Positions 15,162 to 25,335 of a DNA stretch of 46,361 bases are shown one piece after another. The position numbers were made by a program, and so were the translations under genes. Location of the stretch: positions 1-46,361 of the forward strand of contig NZ_QNRF01000017.1 in assembly GCF_003314975.1 (NCBI RefSeq). Reading direction: 5' to 3'. Each line of letters begins with the position of its first letter. The stretch's first letter is position 1. This DNA is from Marinomonas aquiplantarum (lineage in GTDB: Bacteria; Pseudomonadota; Gammaproteobacteria; Pseudomonadales; Marinomonadaceae). The notes below the pieces were generated by a model. The model had not been told where the DNA came from. It did not search any database and saw only the letters and a list, made by a program, of their open reading frames with translations.

Positions 15162-15190
15162 ATTATTCATATAACCCATTCATGGGTCAA
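15162..15190 (-). promoter_or_regulatory. Putative promoter of the tRNA cluster
   Basis: On the minus strand, TTGACC (15190-15185), 17 bases, then AATAAT (15167-15162), followed at once by the GC-rich stretch TCGCGCC. A GC-rich discriminator is typical of stringently controlled stable-RNA promoters. Confidence 0.6.
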
Positions 15191-15217
15191 GTGTTTTCTT
15201 TAATGTTTTCCAATTAA

Positions 15218-16309
15218 TCAAACATTAAAACGGAAATGCATCACGTCGCCATCTTTTACGATGTAATCTTTACCTTCTAGGCGCCACTTGCCGGCTTCTT
15301 TTGCTCCGCTCTCACCCTTATATTGAATGAAATCATCATAGCTAACCACTTCAGCACGGATGAAGCCTTTCTCAAAGTCCGTATGGATCACACCAGCGGC
15401 TTGAGGTCCTGTTGCACCTTGCTTTACTGTCCAAGCTCGAACTTCCTTTACACCCGCTGTGAAGTAGGTCTGTAGGCCTAATAGTTCATAGCCTGCGCGG
15501 ATGACTCGGTCAAGGCCGGGTTCTTCCATGCCCATTTCGTCTAGGAAGTCTTGCATCTCTTCGGCATCAAGCTCAGAGATTTCAGCTTCTAACTGGTTAC
15601 AAATTGGTACTACCATAGCGCCTTCGGCAGCGGCAATTTCTTTGACCACGTCAAGGTGTGGATTGTTTTCAAAGCCATCTTCAGACACATTGGCAATGTA
15701 CATAGTTGGCTTGGTGGTCAGTAAGTGAAGTTGTTTAATTTCTTTCGCCTGATCATCACTCAGTTCCATAACGCGAACTGGTTTGCCATCTTCCAAGTGC
15801 TGTTTAACAGATTCTAAAAAGGCTTTATGTGCAATGGCATCTTTGTTACCGCTTTTGGCATTTTTGGCCGTGCGGACGATTTGCTTTTCAATGGATTCAA
15901 GGTCCGCGAAAATCAATTCTAGGTTGATGACTTCAATATCGGCTTTTGGGTTTACTTGATTCGATACGTGAATAACGTTGTCGTCTTCAAAGCAGCGAAC
16001 AACGTGCGCGATTGCATCCGTTTCACGAATGTTTGCAAGAAACTTGTTGCCTAGGCCTTCCCCTTTGGAGGCGCCTTCTACTAGACCTGCAATGTCTACA
16101 AATTCCATTGTTGTCGCCAGAACTTTTTCCGGTTTAACAATGTCGGCTAATGCGTCGAGTCGTGGGTCTGGCATGGCGACCACACCAGCATTGGGTTCAA
16201 TGGTGCAGAACGGGAAGTTTTCAGCGCCAATGCCCGCTTTGGTTAATGCATTAAATAGAGTGGATTTACCAACGTTAGGTAGACCTACGATGCCGCAGTT
16301 AAAGCCCAT
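15218..16309 (-). CDS. ychF: Ribosome-binding ATPase YchF
   Basis: A 363-residue P-loop protein of the Obg-related family. Walker A is GLPNVGKST (residues 9-17), followed by [12 protein letters not shown] and the switch segment [19 protein letters not shown] coiled-coil insert lies in the middle, and the C-terminal TGS-like domain contains [11 protein letters not shown] and DVMHFRFNV. YchF prefers ATP over GTP, binds the ribosome and affects translation fidelity and oxidative stress responses. Length matches E. coli (363). It is 25 bases after pth on the same strand; the pth-ychF pair is conserved. Confidence 0.96.
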   Translation of the reverse strand: MGFNCGIVGLPNVGKSTLFNALTKAGIGAENFPFCTIEPNAGVVAMPDPRLDALADIVKPEKVLATTMEFVDIAGLVEGASKGEGLGNKFLANIRETDAIAHVVRCFEDDNVIHVSNQVNPKADIEVINLELIFADLESIEKQIVRTAKNAKSGNKDAIAHKAFLESVKQHLEDGKPVRVMELSDDQAKEIKQLHLLTTKPTMYIANVSEDGFENNPHLDVVKEIAAAEGAMVVPICNQLEAEISELDAEEMQDFLDEMGMEEPGLDRVIRAGYELLGLQTYFTAGVKEVRAWTVKQGATGPQAAGVIHTDFEKGFIRAEVVSYDDFIQYKGESGAKEAGKWRLEGKDYIVKDGDVMHFRFNV

Positions 16310-16334
16310 AATGAAATTCCTAATATATGTGTGT

Positions 16335-16919
16335 TTATGCTTTGAAGCTATGTAGTTGGTTCATTACGGCATTTAAATTGCCTGAAACAATGTCATTTAC
16401 ATAGCGCAATGATTCGTCAATGGTTTGTTCTATTTTAGCGTATTCTACCGGTGCGGCTTTTTTAAGTACGTAATTCGCTACTTGACTGGCATGGCCAGGG
16501 TGGCCGATACCAATTCGTAAACGCCCAAACTCTCGGTTATTGCCCAGTTTTGCAATGATGTCTTTTAAACCATTATGGCCACCATGACCACCACCTTTTT
16601 TTAGCTTCACTGAGCCGGGTGGAATGTCCAGTTCGTCATGAATGACTAAGACTTCTTCAGGAGGGATTTTATAAAATTGACAGACAGCTTGAACCGCTTT
16701 GCCACTTAAATTCATATAGGTGGTGGGAATCAATAAATAACATTCTTCACCAGCTATAGAAACTTTTCCGAATTGACCAAAAAATTTCTTTTCTAAACGA
16801 AGAAGACACTGGCTCTGACGAGCCAGTGTCTCAATCCATTGAGCGCCAGCATTATGGCGAGTGTTCTCGTATTCGCTGCCTGGATTTCCCAAGCCGACTA
16901 ATAATTTGAAACCTGCCAC
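16335..16919 (-). CDS. pth: Peptidyl-tRNA hydrolase
   Basis: A 194-residue enzyme that releases peptides from prematurely dropped peptidyl-tRNA. Motifs: [20 protein letters not shown] with catalytic His 22, [21 protein letters not shown], and [13 protein letters not shown]. The size matches E. coli Pth. It lies between rplY (17 bases away) and ychF on the same strand, in a translation-related cluster. Confidence 0.97.
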   Translation of the reverse strand: MAGFKLLVGLGNPGSEYENTRHNAGAQWIETLARQSQCLLRLEKKFFGQFGKVSIAGEECYLLIPTTYMNLSGKAVQAVCQFYKIPPEEVLVIHDELDIPPGSVKLKKGGGHGGHNGLKDIIAKLGNNREFGRLRIGIGHPGHASQVANYVLKKAAPVEYAKIEQTIDESLRYVNDIVSGNLNAVMNQLHSFKA

Positions 16920-16936
16920 AATACTGCCTTCAATGC

Positions 16937-17515
16937 TTAGCGTTTAGCTTTACCAATACGAGCGATTGGTTGGTCATGATCTTCGCCTTTCAACAAAGAA
17001 ATCAACTCAACGCCTTCTGGAGCAATAACGTCAGATAGGTGGAAGATGTCACCAAGTTGACCTTTTGCAATGTCTACTTCCAATACTTCAGGTAGATTTG
17101 CAGGTAGGCAACGAACTTCAGCAAGCTTAGCTTCGATAGTCAAACGACCACCTTGCTTAGCAACACCGTCACTTTGAGCGGCATTAATGAAGCTTAAAGG
17201 AACACGAGTTGTGATCACTGCATCTTCTTGTACACGCTGTAGGTCCATGTGCATAACATCGCCCGTTGCTGGGTGACGTTGCAATGCTTTAACTAGTACT
17301 TTTTGAGCGTTGCCATCAACAGTTACTTCAACAACAGATGTCAAAAAGCCAGGTGTAGAAACGGCTTTAAGAAGTTCGTTGTCTTTTAGAGAGATAGAAG
17401 CTGGCTCAGCGTCGCCACCATAAATGACAGCAGGTACTAGACCTTGGTTACGAAGGCGGCGGCTCGCACCTTTACCTTCTTCAGAGCGTGCTACGGCATT
17501 AATAGATAATGACAT
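16937..17515 (-). CDS. rplY: 50S ribosomal protein L25/CTC family
   Basis: A 192-residue protein of the long CTC form: an N-terminal 5S rRNA-binding L25 domain ([20 protein letters not shown], then MHMDLQRV) plus a C-terminal beta domain from about residue 100 ([19 protein letters not shown]). E. coli has only the short 94-residue form; the long form is common in Pseudomonas and relatives. It binds 5S rRNA in the large subunit and is linked to stress in some bacteria. The prs-rplY-pth order is conserved. AGGAA lies before the start on the minus strand. Confidence 0.96.
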   Translation of the reverse strand: MSLSINAVARSEEGKGASRRLRNQGLVPAVIYGGDAEPASISLKDNELLKAVSTPGFLTSVVEVTVDGNAQKVLVKALQRHPATGDVMHMDLQRVQEDAVITTRVPLSFINAAQSDGVAKQGGRLTIEAKLAEVRCLPANLPEVLEVDIAKGQLGDIFHLSDVIAPEGVELISLLKGEDHDQPIARIGKAKR

Positions 17516-17585
17516 GATATTTTCCTAATAATAATCAAAGTTTGTGCCCAAAACTGCGACCCGTTCCGAGCGTAAATGTTTGGTT

Positions 17586-18533
17586 TTAGGCCCCAAACAT
17601 GGCACTGATTGACTCTTCGTTGCAAACGCGACGAACAGCCTCCGCCATAATGTCAGACATCGACAATTGGCGAATTTGAGGGCAGTTAAGCGCCTCTTGT
17701 GTTAATGGAATGGTGTCAGTGACAACCAATTCATCAAGCACAGAATTCTTAATGTTTTCAATGGCTTTGCCGGATAAAACCGGGTGAGTACAATAAGCCA
17801 GTACTTTTGCTGCACCGTGTTCTTTTAGTGCTTTTGCTGCGGCACATAAGGTACCACCGGTATCGCACATGTCGTCTACGAGGACACATGTTTTGCCTTC
17901 AACGTCACCAATCAAATGCATGATTTGAGCTTCGTTGGCGCGCGGACGACGTTTGTCGATGATAGCCAAATCCGCGTCTTCTAATAATTTGGCAAAAGCT
18001 CTTGCTCTAACCACACCGCCCACATCTGGTGAGACGACAGTAATATTTTCATGGCCTTGACGTTGCAAATCATCTAGCAGTAAAGGCGTTGCATAGACAT
18101 TGTCCACAGGGATGTCAAAAAAGCCTTGGATCTGATCCGCGTGTAAATCGACGGTTAGTACACGGTTAATGCCGACTGCCGAAATCATATCCGCGACCAC
18201 TTTCGCTGTAATTGGCACTCGTGCAGAGCGTACGCGACGATCTTGGCGAGCGTATCCAAAATATGGAATAACTGCGGTCACGCGTGTTGCAGAGGCACGG
18301 CGCAAAGCGTCGGCCATCACAATCAGTTCCATGAGATTGTCATTACTAGGCGCACAGGTAGACTGAATAATAAAAACGTCTTTACCTCGTACATTTTCAT
18401 TGATCTCAACCGTAATCTCACCGTCACTAAACTTTCCAACGGTTGCGTTACCGATGGGTAGTCCTAGGCGGCGTACCACCCTGCGAGCGAGTTCAGGGTT
18501 TGCATTACCGGTAAAAACCATCAACTTGGACAC
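17586..18533 (-). CDS. prs: Ribose-phosphate pyrophosphokinase
   Basis: A 315-residue class I PRPP synthase that makes phosphoribosyl pyrophosphate from ribose 5-phosphate and ATP for nucleotide, His and Trp synthesis. Visible are the [20 protein letters not shown] start region, the ATP-loop [11 protein letters not shown], the metal and substrate site [12 protein letters not shown], and the PRPP loop [13 protein letters not shown]. Length is the same as E. coli Prs. It follows ispE at 57 bases. Confidence 0.98.
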   Translation of the reverse strand: MSKLMVFTGNANPELARRVVRRLGLPIGNATVGKFSDGEITVEINENVRGKDVFIIQSTCAPSNDNLMELIVMADALRRASATRVTAVIPYFGYARQDRRVRSARVPITAKVVADMISAVGINRVLTVDLHADQIQGFFDIPVDNVYATPLLLDDLQRQGHENITVVSPDVGGVVRARAFAKLLEDADLAIIDKRRPRANEAQIMHLIGDVEGKTCVLVDDMCDTGGTLCAAAKALKEHGAAKVLAYCTHPVLSGKAIENIKNSVLDELVVTDTIPLTQEALNCPQIRQLSMSDIMAEAVRRVCNEESISAMFGA

Positions 18534-18590
18534 TGTGTATACCCTTTGTTTTTCATAGCGATGTAATAGACTGGTCTGACAAAAAAATGA

Positions 18591-19448
18591 CTATTTGTCT
18601 TTGTGTTGCTTAATCCACTGGTTTAGCGCTTCATGAGTAGGAGATTGATTGCATCCAAGACAAACCCAAGCTTGCCATTTTGATGGTACTAATCGTTTTA
18701 CTCGCTCTGCATCCTGCTGATTATCAAAGGCAATAAAGAGGCAAGCTCCAGTCCCAGTTAATTTCGCATCGCCATGGTTTTTCAGCCATAAATACGCTTC
18801 ATCGACTTCGGGATTGTGCTTTCTGACCACGTCCAAGCAATCATTGTGCCCACCCAGCTTCAAGGCGTGCGATATTTTGATGGGAGGGGTGTCTCTTGTC
18901 AAATGTTTATCGGTAAAAATTTGACCAGTTGTCACATGGCAATCGGGTTTTAAAAGCAAATAATAAGGAGTTGCTGGTTGAACCGCTTGTAGCTTCTCAC
19001 CAACCCCTTCTGCGAAGGCCGCAAACCCCATAACAAAAATGGGGACGTCGGCGCCCAATGTTACGCCAATGTCAGCCAACTGTTGATGAGATAATCCGCA
19101 TTCCCATAATTCGTTAAGTGCTAACAACGTCGTGGCTGCATTGGAGCTACCACCACCAATACCGCCGCCCATGGGTAAGCATTTTTCAAGATGAATGTCG
19201 GCACCCCATTGAGAATGTTTCCGATAAGGAAGCAGTTGCTGAGCGGCTTTGTAGATCAGATTATCAAAGACAGGTAATTCCGATATAACGGGAGTGATTA
19301 CTATGTCATCAAGTGTATTTAGATGAAACGTTAAGGTGTCACATAAATCGATGAACTGAAAAACAGTTTGCAGTTCATGGTAGCCATCGTCTCTTTGTCC
19401 TGTGATGTGTAAAAAGAGATTAAGTTTTGCGGGGGATGGTAATTGCAT
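18591..19448 (-). CDS. ispE: 4-diphosphocytidyl-2-C-methyl-D-erythritol kinase
   Basis: A 285-residue GHMP kinase of the MEP isoprenoid pathway. It starts LPSPAKLNLFLHITGQRDDG, has the ATP loop GGGIGGGSSNAATTL, and near the end TGTGACLFIAF. The frame extends seven codons upstream to 19469, overlapping lolB, but the ATG at 19448 fits the family N-terminus better; neither start has a strong Shine-Dalgarno. Translational coupling to lolB is likely. In Pseudomonas a tRNA-Gln lies between ispE and prs; here that gap (57 bases) holds no tRNA. Confidence 0.93.
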   Translation of the reverse strand: MQLPSPAKLNLFLHITGQRDDGYHELQTVFQFIDLCDTLTFHLNTLDDIVITPVISELPVFDNLIYKAAQQLLPYRKHSQWGADIHLEKCLPMGGGIGGGSSNAATTLLALNELWECGLSHQQLADIGVTLGADVPIFVMGFAAFAEGVGEKLQAVQPATPYYLLLKPDCHVTTGQIFTDKHLTRDTPPIKISHALKLGGHNDCLDVVRKHNPEVDEAYLWLKNHGDAKLTGTGACLFIAFDNQQDAERVKRLVPSKWQAWVCLGCNQSPTHEALNQWIKQHKDK

Positions 19449-19453
19449 AGTAC

Positions 19454-20029
19454 TTACTGAATGGTCCATTGATTGATAATAAGGTTGACCTTGAAGGGCG
19501 GTTTAGCGACTTGGATTTTTTGTGGCAGTTCTAATCCGTCAACGTCGGTGAAGCGAGTATAGTTCACCAGCCAGCCATCTTGTTCGATCGACTTGAGGCG
19601 CTGTTCCTCATCCAGTTCAATGTTTGCGTCTGTCTCTGGATATGCCATTCCTCGAATCCAGTATGTCACTTGTTGAATTGGGAAATCCCACCCTAACTCG
19701 TTGTAAAGAAGCTGACTTGGGTCTTGGCCCGTAATGGTTTTATCTTCATACGTTAAGGTCACTGTGTTGTCTTGGCTTTGACTGAGTTTGGTTGCGCCTT
19801 GACCAAATGGACCGACAATATTTAACGAGAAAGTAGTAGGAGTATGGTGCCAATTAAAGTTACCTGAAATGGCATCATCAGGGGTGCGTATTCCAACTCG
19901 ACCAGAGGTTTCCCACTGCTTAATTGCACTCACGCTTTGTGGTGGTGGCACAATAGGTCCTTTGGGTTGAGTGCTACAGGCAGCAAGAACAAGACTCAAG
20001 GCCAATAGGCTGGTCAATCGGTACATCAT
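19454..20029 (-). CDS. lolB: Outer-membrane lipoprotein receptor LolB
   Basis: A 191-residue lipoprotein with a signal peptide and lipobox LAAC (Cys 18). The mature part is a LolB-type half-barrel: WETSGRVGIRTPDDAISGNF, then FSLNIVGPFGQGATKL. The segment YWIRGMAYPE is characteristic. LolB receives lipoproteins from periplasmic LolA and inserts them into the outer membrane. Its start overlaps the stop of the TPR lipoprotein gene by four bases (ATGA), implying coupling. The lolB-ispE-prs order matches Pseudomonas. Confidence 0.95.
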   Translation of the reverse strand: MMYRLTSLLALSLVLAACSTQPKGPIVPPPQSVSAIKQWETSGRVGIRTPDDAISGNFNWHHTPTTFSLNIVGPFGQGATKLSQSQDNTVTLTYEDKTITGQDPSQLLYNELGWDFPIQQVTYWIRGMAYPETDANIELDEEQRLKSIEQDGWLVNYTRFTDVDGLELPQKIQVAKPPFKVNLIINQWTIQ

Positions 20030-21804
20030 GAATTTTCATCCTGTTGGTGGTTTTCAAGCAGCGACGGTGAAAGGCGCTTGATGGTATCTAATAAAATAGT
20101 GGCGTTCGGCGACTGTTGTAAGGCCGTTTCCCAAATGCTAAGTGCTTGATCGTAATGACGCTGTCGCCATAGTGATTCACCATAGTGAGCCGCAATTTCG
20201 GCATCTTGTAAAATGGACCAAGCTTTTTCAAGGTAATAGGAAGATTGCTCGTATTCACCCTTCAAAAACATGCCCCATCCCAAGCTATCTATGATGGCAG
20301 GATCATCACCTGAGAGTTCATAGGCTCTTTCGATATAGATCATCGCTTTATCTAGCTGGTCGGTACGAGTCAATAAGGTATATCCCAGCGCGTTTAGATA
20401 CTGAGCATTGTCAGGGTGTTTTTCTAATAAATTGTTGAGCTCTTCAAGGGTGATGTCCCAATAGCCTAAATGTTCAGCAAACAAAGACTTTTGATAACGT
20501 AATTCGTCTGATTCTGGAAATAAGTCGACGGCTTTTGTTAATAGATCATAGGCCAGCATAGGTTGGCCTTTTTCTTGGTGAAGCTGACTAATGGTGGTGA
20601 CTTGTTCTGGTAGGTATTCACGATTGGTTCGAGTGAGTACTAAATCATTAATGTCTTTTTGTCTGCCTTGATCATAAAGCCACAAAGCCATTTGGTTGGT
20701 GGCACTGCTTTGTAACGTTCCATGGACTTTATTCATTATTTCAATGGCATCGTTATGACGACCTAATTCATCTAGTGCAATGGCCTGCAAATAATGTATT
20801 TGATTGCGAAAACCTCTTTGTTGCGGGAGCCCGTTAAGTACGTTAAAGGCTAACTCTGGTTGTTTGTATTCGAGTAGCGTGCGCGCTAAGTTTAGGCAGG
20901 CTTGAAGTTTGTCGTCTTCGCTGAGTGAAGCGTTGTCTAATAGTTTAATGGCTGTTTGAGCTTGTTCGTTTTCGACCAATAGGCTCAATAATGGGCTTAG
21001 GATGTTGACGCTTTGTGGATAGATCTGATTAGCCGTTGTAAGTGTTGAGATGGCTTTGTCTGATTGATTTTGATTCTTTTCACTGTACGCCAGTATCAAG
21101 TATAAGGCTTCACTTTTTTCTGTACTTGGATCTTCTATAAGAGCGTTTGCCTGTTGACGGGCTTGTTCATATTGACCTGATAGTAACCACAAATGGGCTT
21201 GGCTCAAGCGAATAAACTGATTTTTTTGAGTTAAAGGAGACGCCATTTTGATGGCGCTTTCTAATGTATCCATCACCTGACTGTCACGTACATTGTCTTC
21301 AAGGTACAGAGGGAAAAAGCGTAAGGGAACATGATTTAGCATTGCCGTATCAAGTAGCTTGGCGATGTCATTTGGCCGTTCACCTTGCGCATATACTTGC
21401 ATGGCGAGTGAGTAGGCTTGTTCTGATGTTGGTTCAACAGAGCGCCATAGGTCGGCACTTTGCTCTATGTAGACTTTGTTTCTGGACGCGACGGCGATAC
21501 GAACAAGTCGTTCAATGAAGGTAGGGTCTTTTGATTCTTGGGCTATGCTGTAAAAATTGTCGTAAGCTTTATTGGGGCCTTCTCGTTGTAGAGTGAATTC
21601 GGCCTTGAGTAAATCACTGATTTGGCTTTCTTCATGGCGTTGCGTTTGGTCATTAGCTGTTTCTTGAAACACGGTACTTTCTGGTGGGCGAGTTTGGCTA
21701 CAAGCAAACAAAAAGGGTAAACAGAAAGACACTAGCCACCACTTAGCTCGAGTGTACGATGCCGTTGAGCGTTGAGCCGATGATGGGGTAAAACCAAATA
21801 GCAT
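20026..21804 (-). CDS. TPR-repeat lipoprotein upstream of lolB
   Basis: A 592-residue protein with an N-terminal signal ending in a lipobox-like FLFACS, so probably lipid-anchored. The rest is almost entirely helical TPR and Sel1-like repeats. The clearest are LNALGYTLLTRTDQLDKAMIY and IDSLGWGMFLKGEYEQSSYY (about residues 460-545). An equivalent large TPR protein precedes lolB in Pseudomonas. Its function is not established; a scaffold in outer-membrane biogenesis is an inference. The start is ATG 21804, with AAGGA five bases upstream, rather than 21873, which would leave the signal peptide 50 residues inside. It diverges from hemA. Confidence 0.85.
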   Translation of the reverse strand: MLFGFTPSSAQRSTASYTRAKWWLVSFCLPFLFACSQTRPPESTVFQETANDQTQRHEESQISDLLKAEFTLQREGPNKAYDNFYSIAQESKDPTFIERLVRIAVASRNKVYIEQSADLWRSVEPTSEQAYSLAMQVYAQGERPNDIAKLLDTAMLNHVPLRFFPLYLEDNVRDSQVMDTLESAIKMASPLTQKNQFIRLSQAHLWLLSGQYEQARQQANALIEDPSTEKSEALYLILAYSEKNQNQSDKAISTLTTANQIYPQSVNILSPLLSLLVENEQAQTAIKLLDNASLSEDDKLQACLNLARTLLEYKQPELAFNVLNGLPQQRGFRNQIHYLQAIALDELGRHNDAIEIMNKVHGTLQSSATNQMALWLYDQGRQKDINDLVLTRTNREYLPEQVTTISQLHQEKGQPMLAYDLLTKAVDLFPESDELRYQKSLFAEHLGYWDITLEELNNLLEKHPDNAQYLNALGYTLLTRTDQLDKAMIYIERAYELSGDDPAIIDSLGWGMFLKGEYEQSSYYLEKAWSILQDAEIAAHYGESLWRQRHYDQALSIWETALQQSPNATILLDTIKRLSPSLLENHQQDENS

Positions 21805-21952
21805 GAAATTCCTTAACAATATCGTTTTAAGCCACTTATAGTATCCATGGTGAACTTGAATGTCAGTGGTCACCAGATCACTTGTGCTAACTATAAACTA
21901 ATCCTATTACTTTTATTGACTTTTTGGGGTGCGAAAAAAAGCGAATTTCTCG

Positions 21953-21958
21953 TATAAT
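21953..21958 (+). promoter_or_regulatory. Perfect -10 element upstream of hemA
   Basis: TATAAT followed by GTGTCTTC. Seventeen bases upstream the -35 position is poor (TGCGAA), so the promoter may need an activator. It would give a leader of about 80 nt. Confidence 0.5.
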
Positions 21959-22042
21959 GTGTCTTCTTTATGTAAAGAGTCATGTAGAGACGGTATTGTC
22001 CTGTCGTTATCTTAATATCTCGATTTTTGAGAAGAGTCCTGA

Positions 22043-23311
22043 ATGCCGCTAATTACCGTAGGTGTCAATCATAAAACTGCTCCTGTTTCGATACGCGAGC
22101 GGGTGGCGTTTGCGCCGGAGAAAATGATTGAAGCGTTGTCTTCTCTGGTGGCAGAGAAGCGAGCGCAGGAAGCCGTTATTGTGTCGACCTGTAATCGCAC
22201 CGAGTTGTATTGTTCGGTTGAAGATTCAGATAAAGCACAAGAGGTAGTGGACTGGCTAGGGCAGTATCACAACATTGACTTGGCTGATCTGAAGCAATAT
22301 TGCTATACCCATGTGGCGGATGACAGTGTTCGTCACATTATGCGAGTGGCGTCTGGACTGGATTCTCTGATATTGGGCGAGCCACAGATCCTTGGACAAG
22401 TGAAGTCAGCATACGCTGTTTCTCAAGAAGGCGAATGCATAGGTCCAGAACTTGAGTCCTTGTTTCAGCGTACTTTCTCAGTGGCAAAGCGAGTCAGAAC
22501 CGATACGGCCATTGGTGAAAATCCTGTGTCGATTGCGTTTGCCGCCGTTAGTTTGGCGCAACGAATTTTTGCCGACATCAAACGCAGCACCGCTTTACTG
22601 ATAGGTGCAGGGCAAACCATCGAATTAGTGGCGCGTCATTTAAAAGAGAATGGTGTCAAACGAATTATTGTTGCTAACCGAACATTAGCCAGGGCCGAAG
22701 CTCTTGCTAATGAATTGAATGCCGAAGCCATTATGCTTGGTGAGCTTGGAGACTATCTGTCACAGGCTGATATTGTGATCTCCTCAACCGCCAGTCAGTT
22801 GCCGATTATTGGTAAAGGTATGGTGGAACGTGCGACGGCAAAGCGACGCCATTCACCAATGTTGTTGGTGGACATTGCGGTCCCTCGTGACATTGAACCA
22901 GAAGTTGAAGACGTTAAGGATGCTTACCTTTATACCGTTGATGATCTGCATTCTGTTATCGAAGAAAATGTCAGGGCGCGGCAAGATGCGGCGAAAGCTG
23001 CTGAGGCTTTAATTGAACAAGGTGTTGAGTCTTACCGCAAAGCGTTGGACTCCAGAAAAGTATCGGACTTAATTGTCAGCTTTCGCCAATCCGCTGAAAT
23101 GACCAAGCAGGTTGAGTTGGAAAAGGCCTTAAAAAGTTTAGAAAGTGGCCAATCTCCAGAACAAGTTATGAATAAACTTGCTCATGGCTTGATGAACAAG
23201 CTGATCCATGCTCCGACCCGTTATTTACGGGAGGCTGGTAGTGAAGCCGACCAAGAAGCATTAACCATTGCCGCAGATGTGCTCGGCATTAATGAAGAAA
23301 AAGATAATTAA
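22043..23311 (+). CDS. hemA: Glutamyl-tRNA reductase
   Basis: A 422-residue enzyme that reduces glutamyl-tRNA to glutamate-1-semialdehyde, the first committed step of tetrapyrrole synthesis. The catalytic Cys 50 is in [11 protein letters not shown]. The block [18 protein letters not shown], the NADPH-binding [17 protein letters not shown] segment, and [14 protein letters not shown] follow, and a C-terminal dimerisation helix is present. Length equals other HemA proteins. It is two bases upstream of prfA and certainly co-transcribed, as in E. coli and Pseudomonas. The other hem genes in the window (hemC, hemD) are 9 kb away on the opposite strand. Confidence 0.98.
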   Translation: MPLITVGVNHKTAPVSIRERVAFAPEKMIEALSSLVAEKRAQEAVIVSTCNRTELYCSVEDSDKAQEVVDWLGQYHNIDLADLKQYCYTHVADDSVRHIMRVASGLDSLILGEPQILGQVKSAYAVSQEGECIGPELESLFQRTFSVAKRVRTDTAIGENPVSIAFAAVSLAQRIFADIKRSTALLIGAGQTIELVARHLKENGVKRIIVANRTLARAEALANELNAEAIMLGELGDYLSQADIVISSTASQLPIIGKGMVERATAKRRHSPMLLVDIAVPRDIEPEVEDVKDAYLYTVDDLHSVIEENVRARQDAAKAAEALIEQGVESYRKALDSRKVSDLIVSFRQSAEMTKQVELEKALKSLESGQSPEQVMNKLAHGLMNKLIHAPTRYLREAGSEADQEALTIAADVLGINEEKDN

Positions 23312-23313
23312 AA

Positions 23314-24402
23314 ATGAAAGAATCGATTAAGTTAAAACTAGAAAGCTTGGCAGAACGCTATGAGGAATTGGCCGCTTTATTAAGTGAAGCCGACGTGATC
23401 ATGGATCAAGATTTGTTCCGCACCTATTCAAAAGAGTACGCGGAGCTTGAGCCAGTAGTTCAGTGCTTTAATGAGTATCAGCAAGTAATGGAAAATATCG
23501 AAGAAGCTGAGCTGATGATGACGGACTCTGACCCAGATATCAAAGAAATGGGTGTGGAAGAGATGAAAGCAGGTCAGGAGCAACAAGAAGCCTTGCAGCT
23601 CACCTTGCAGAAACTCTTGTTGCCAAAAGACCCAAATGACTCACGTAACGTTTTTCTGGAAGTTCGTGCCGGGACGGGTGGTGATGAAGCCTCTATTTTT
23701 TCTGGTGACTTATTCCGCATGTATTCTCGTTATGCTGAAACCCAGCGTTGGAAAGTGGAAATAGTGAGTGCCAGCGAAGGTGAGCACGGCGGTTACAAAG
23801 AGGTGATTGCTCGAATTGTTGGTGACGGCGCTTATTCTAAATTGAAGTTTGAGTCAGGGGCTCACCGTGTACAGCGTGTGCCTGCGACCGAGTCGCAAGG
23901 GCGAATTCATACCTCCGCTTGTACGGTTGCCATCATGCCAGAAATGGATGAAGTAGAAGGCATTGATATTAATAAGGCTGATTTGCGTGTGGATACTTTC
24001 CGTGCCTCTGGAGCCGGTGGTCAGCACGTTAACAAAACCGATTCTGCGATTCGTATTACACACATTCCAACCGGTGTAGTAGTGGAGTGTCAGGATGAAC
24101 GTTCGCAACATAAGAACCGTGCTAAAGCCATGTCTTTATTGGCATCTCGTTTGTTGGCTGCTGAGCAAGAAAAAGCGGCCAGTGAGCAATCCGAAGCACG
24201 TAAATCCTTGGTGGGAAGCGGCGATCGATCCGAGCGTATTCGAACTTACAACTACCCTCAAGGTCGAGTGACAGATCACCGAATTAATTTGACCTTGTAC
24301 AAGCTAGACGAGATTGTCACAGGGGATTTGGATGTTCTGATTAACCCTTTGGTTAATGAGTTCCAAGCAGAACAGCTTGCTACTTTGAGTGGTGATAATT
24401 GA
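23314..24402 (+). CDS. prfA: Peptide chain release factor 1
   Basis: A 362-residue class I release factor recognising UAA and UAG. It has the catalytic GGQ at 235-237 in [18 protein letters not shown] and the codon-recognition PxT motif region [15 protein letters not shown] (PAT near residues 190-192). Length is typical. Gln 237 is the residue methylated by PrmC, encoded immediately downstream. The gap to hemA is two bases. Confidence 0.98.
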   Translation: MKESIKLKLESLAERYEELAALLSEADVIMDQDLFRTYSKEYAELEPVVQCFNEYQQVMENIEEAELMMTDSDPDIKEMGVEEMKAGQEQQEALQLTLQKLLLPKDPNDSRNVFLEVRAGTGGDEASIFSGDLFRMYSRYAETQRWKVEIVSASEGEHGGYKEVIARIVGDGAYSKLKFESGAHRVQRVPATESQGRIHTSACTVAIMPEMDEVEGIDINKADLRVDTFRASGAGGQHVNKTDSAIRITHIPTGVVVECQDERSQHKNRAKAMSLLASRLLAAEQEKAASEQSEARKSLVGSGDRSERIRTYNYPQGRVTDHRINLTLYKLDEIVTGDLDVLINPLVNEFQAEQLATLSGDN

Positions 24403-24410
24403 TTTCGCCT

Positions 24411-25262
24411 ATGCGCATAGATGAATCCTTACAAGGCGCCTCTGAGCGCCTTCGTTTTATATCAGATACCGCATTACTTGATGCTCAGCTGTTATTGGCG
24501 CAAGTGCTGAAGGTTACAACATCTTATTTTTACTCTTGGCCAGAAAAGACATTAACGGACAAAGAGCAGTTTCAGTTCGACGTGCTTTTGAAACGCCGAG
24601 AGCAAGGTGAACCGATTGCTTATATTTTGGGCAAACAAGCATTTTGGACCTTAGATCTAGAAGTCTCACCTTGCACGCTAATCCCTAGAGCGGATACGGA
24701 ATGTTTGGTTGAAGCGGCATTGACGGTATTACAAGCAAAAGGCAAGCAAATATTGGACTTAGGCACAGGAACCGGTGCGATTGCCCTGGCATTGGCGACT
24801 GAATGTCGTGATTCAGAGGTGCTTGGGGTGGACCTGATTGCCGATGCGGTGTCGTTGGCTAAGCGAAATGCGGCCAGTCATCAGATTAGTAATGCTCGTT
24901 TTGTGCAAAGTCGTTGGTTTGAACAGTTAGCAGAATCAAGTAAATTTGATTTGATTGTATCAAACCCGCCTTATATCGACCCTGAAGACCATCATTTGTC
25001 TGAAGGTGATGTGCGTTTTGAGCCAAAGACGGCGCTGGTGGCGGAAAATCATGGCTTGGCTGATATTGAGCACATTATTGAACAAGCCCCAACATTTTTG
25101 AAAGCAGGCGGACATCTTATGTTTGAGCATGGTTATGACCAAGCGAGAGCCGTCCGTGGTTTGTTGATTGACGCTGGTTTCAGTGACGTTCAAAGTGTCC
25201 AAGATTTTGGTGGTAATGACCGTGTGACAATGGGGTGTTTGTCTCAACTTAACCCTTCATAA
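24411..25262 (+). CDS. prmC: Release factor glutamine methyltransferase
   Basis: A 283-residue SAM-dependent enzyme that methylates the GGQ glutamine of RF1 and RF2. An N-terminal helical domain is followed by ILDLGTGTGAIALALA (SAM loop, about residue 115) and the catalytic VSNPPYIDPED motif. The start is taken as ATG 24411, eight bases after the prfA stop; TTG 24399 overlapping prfA is an alternative. The hemA-prfA-prmC operon is conserved. Confidence 0.95.
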   Translation: MRIDESLQGASERLRFISDTALLDAQLLLAQVLKVTTSYFYSWPEKTLTDKEQFQFDVLLKRREQGEPIAYILGKQAFWTLDLEVSPCTLIPRADTECLVEAALTVLQAKGKQILDLGTGTGAIALALATECRDSEVLGVDLIADAVSLAKRNAASHQISNARFVQSRWFEQLAESSKFDLIVSNPPYIDPEDHHLSEGDVRFEPKTALVAENHGLADIEHIIEQAPTFLKAGGHLMFEHGYDQARAVRGLLIDAGFSDVQSVQDFGGNDRVTMGCLSQLNPS

Positions 25263-25269
25263 AGGACTT

Positions 25270-25322
25270 CTCAGTGATACTAAGGGTATGTAATCTATCC
25301 TGAGTATCACTGAGGTCATTTT
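25270..25322. terminator. Perfect 12-pair hairpin between prmC and yaaA
   Basis: CTCAGTGATACT (25270-25281) pairs exactly with AGTATCACTGAG (25303-25314) around a 21-base loop; GTCATTTTGC follows. It probably serves as the terminator for both convergent genes, though T-runs are short. Confidence 0.55.
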
Positions 25323-25335
25323 GCTTTATCTGTGT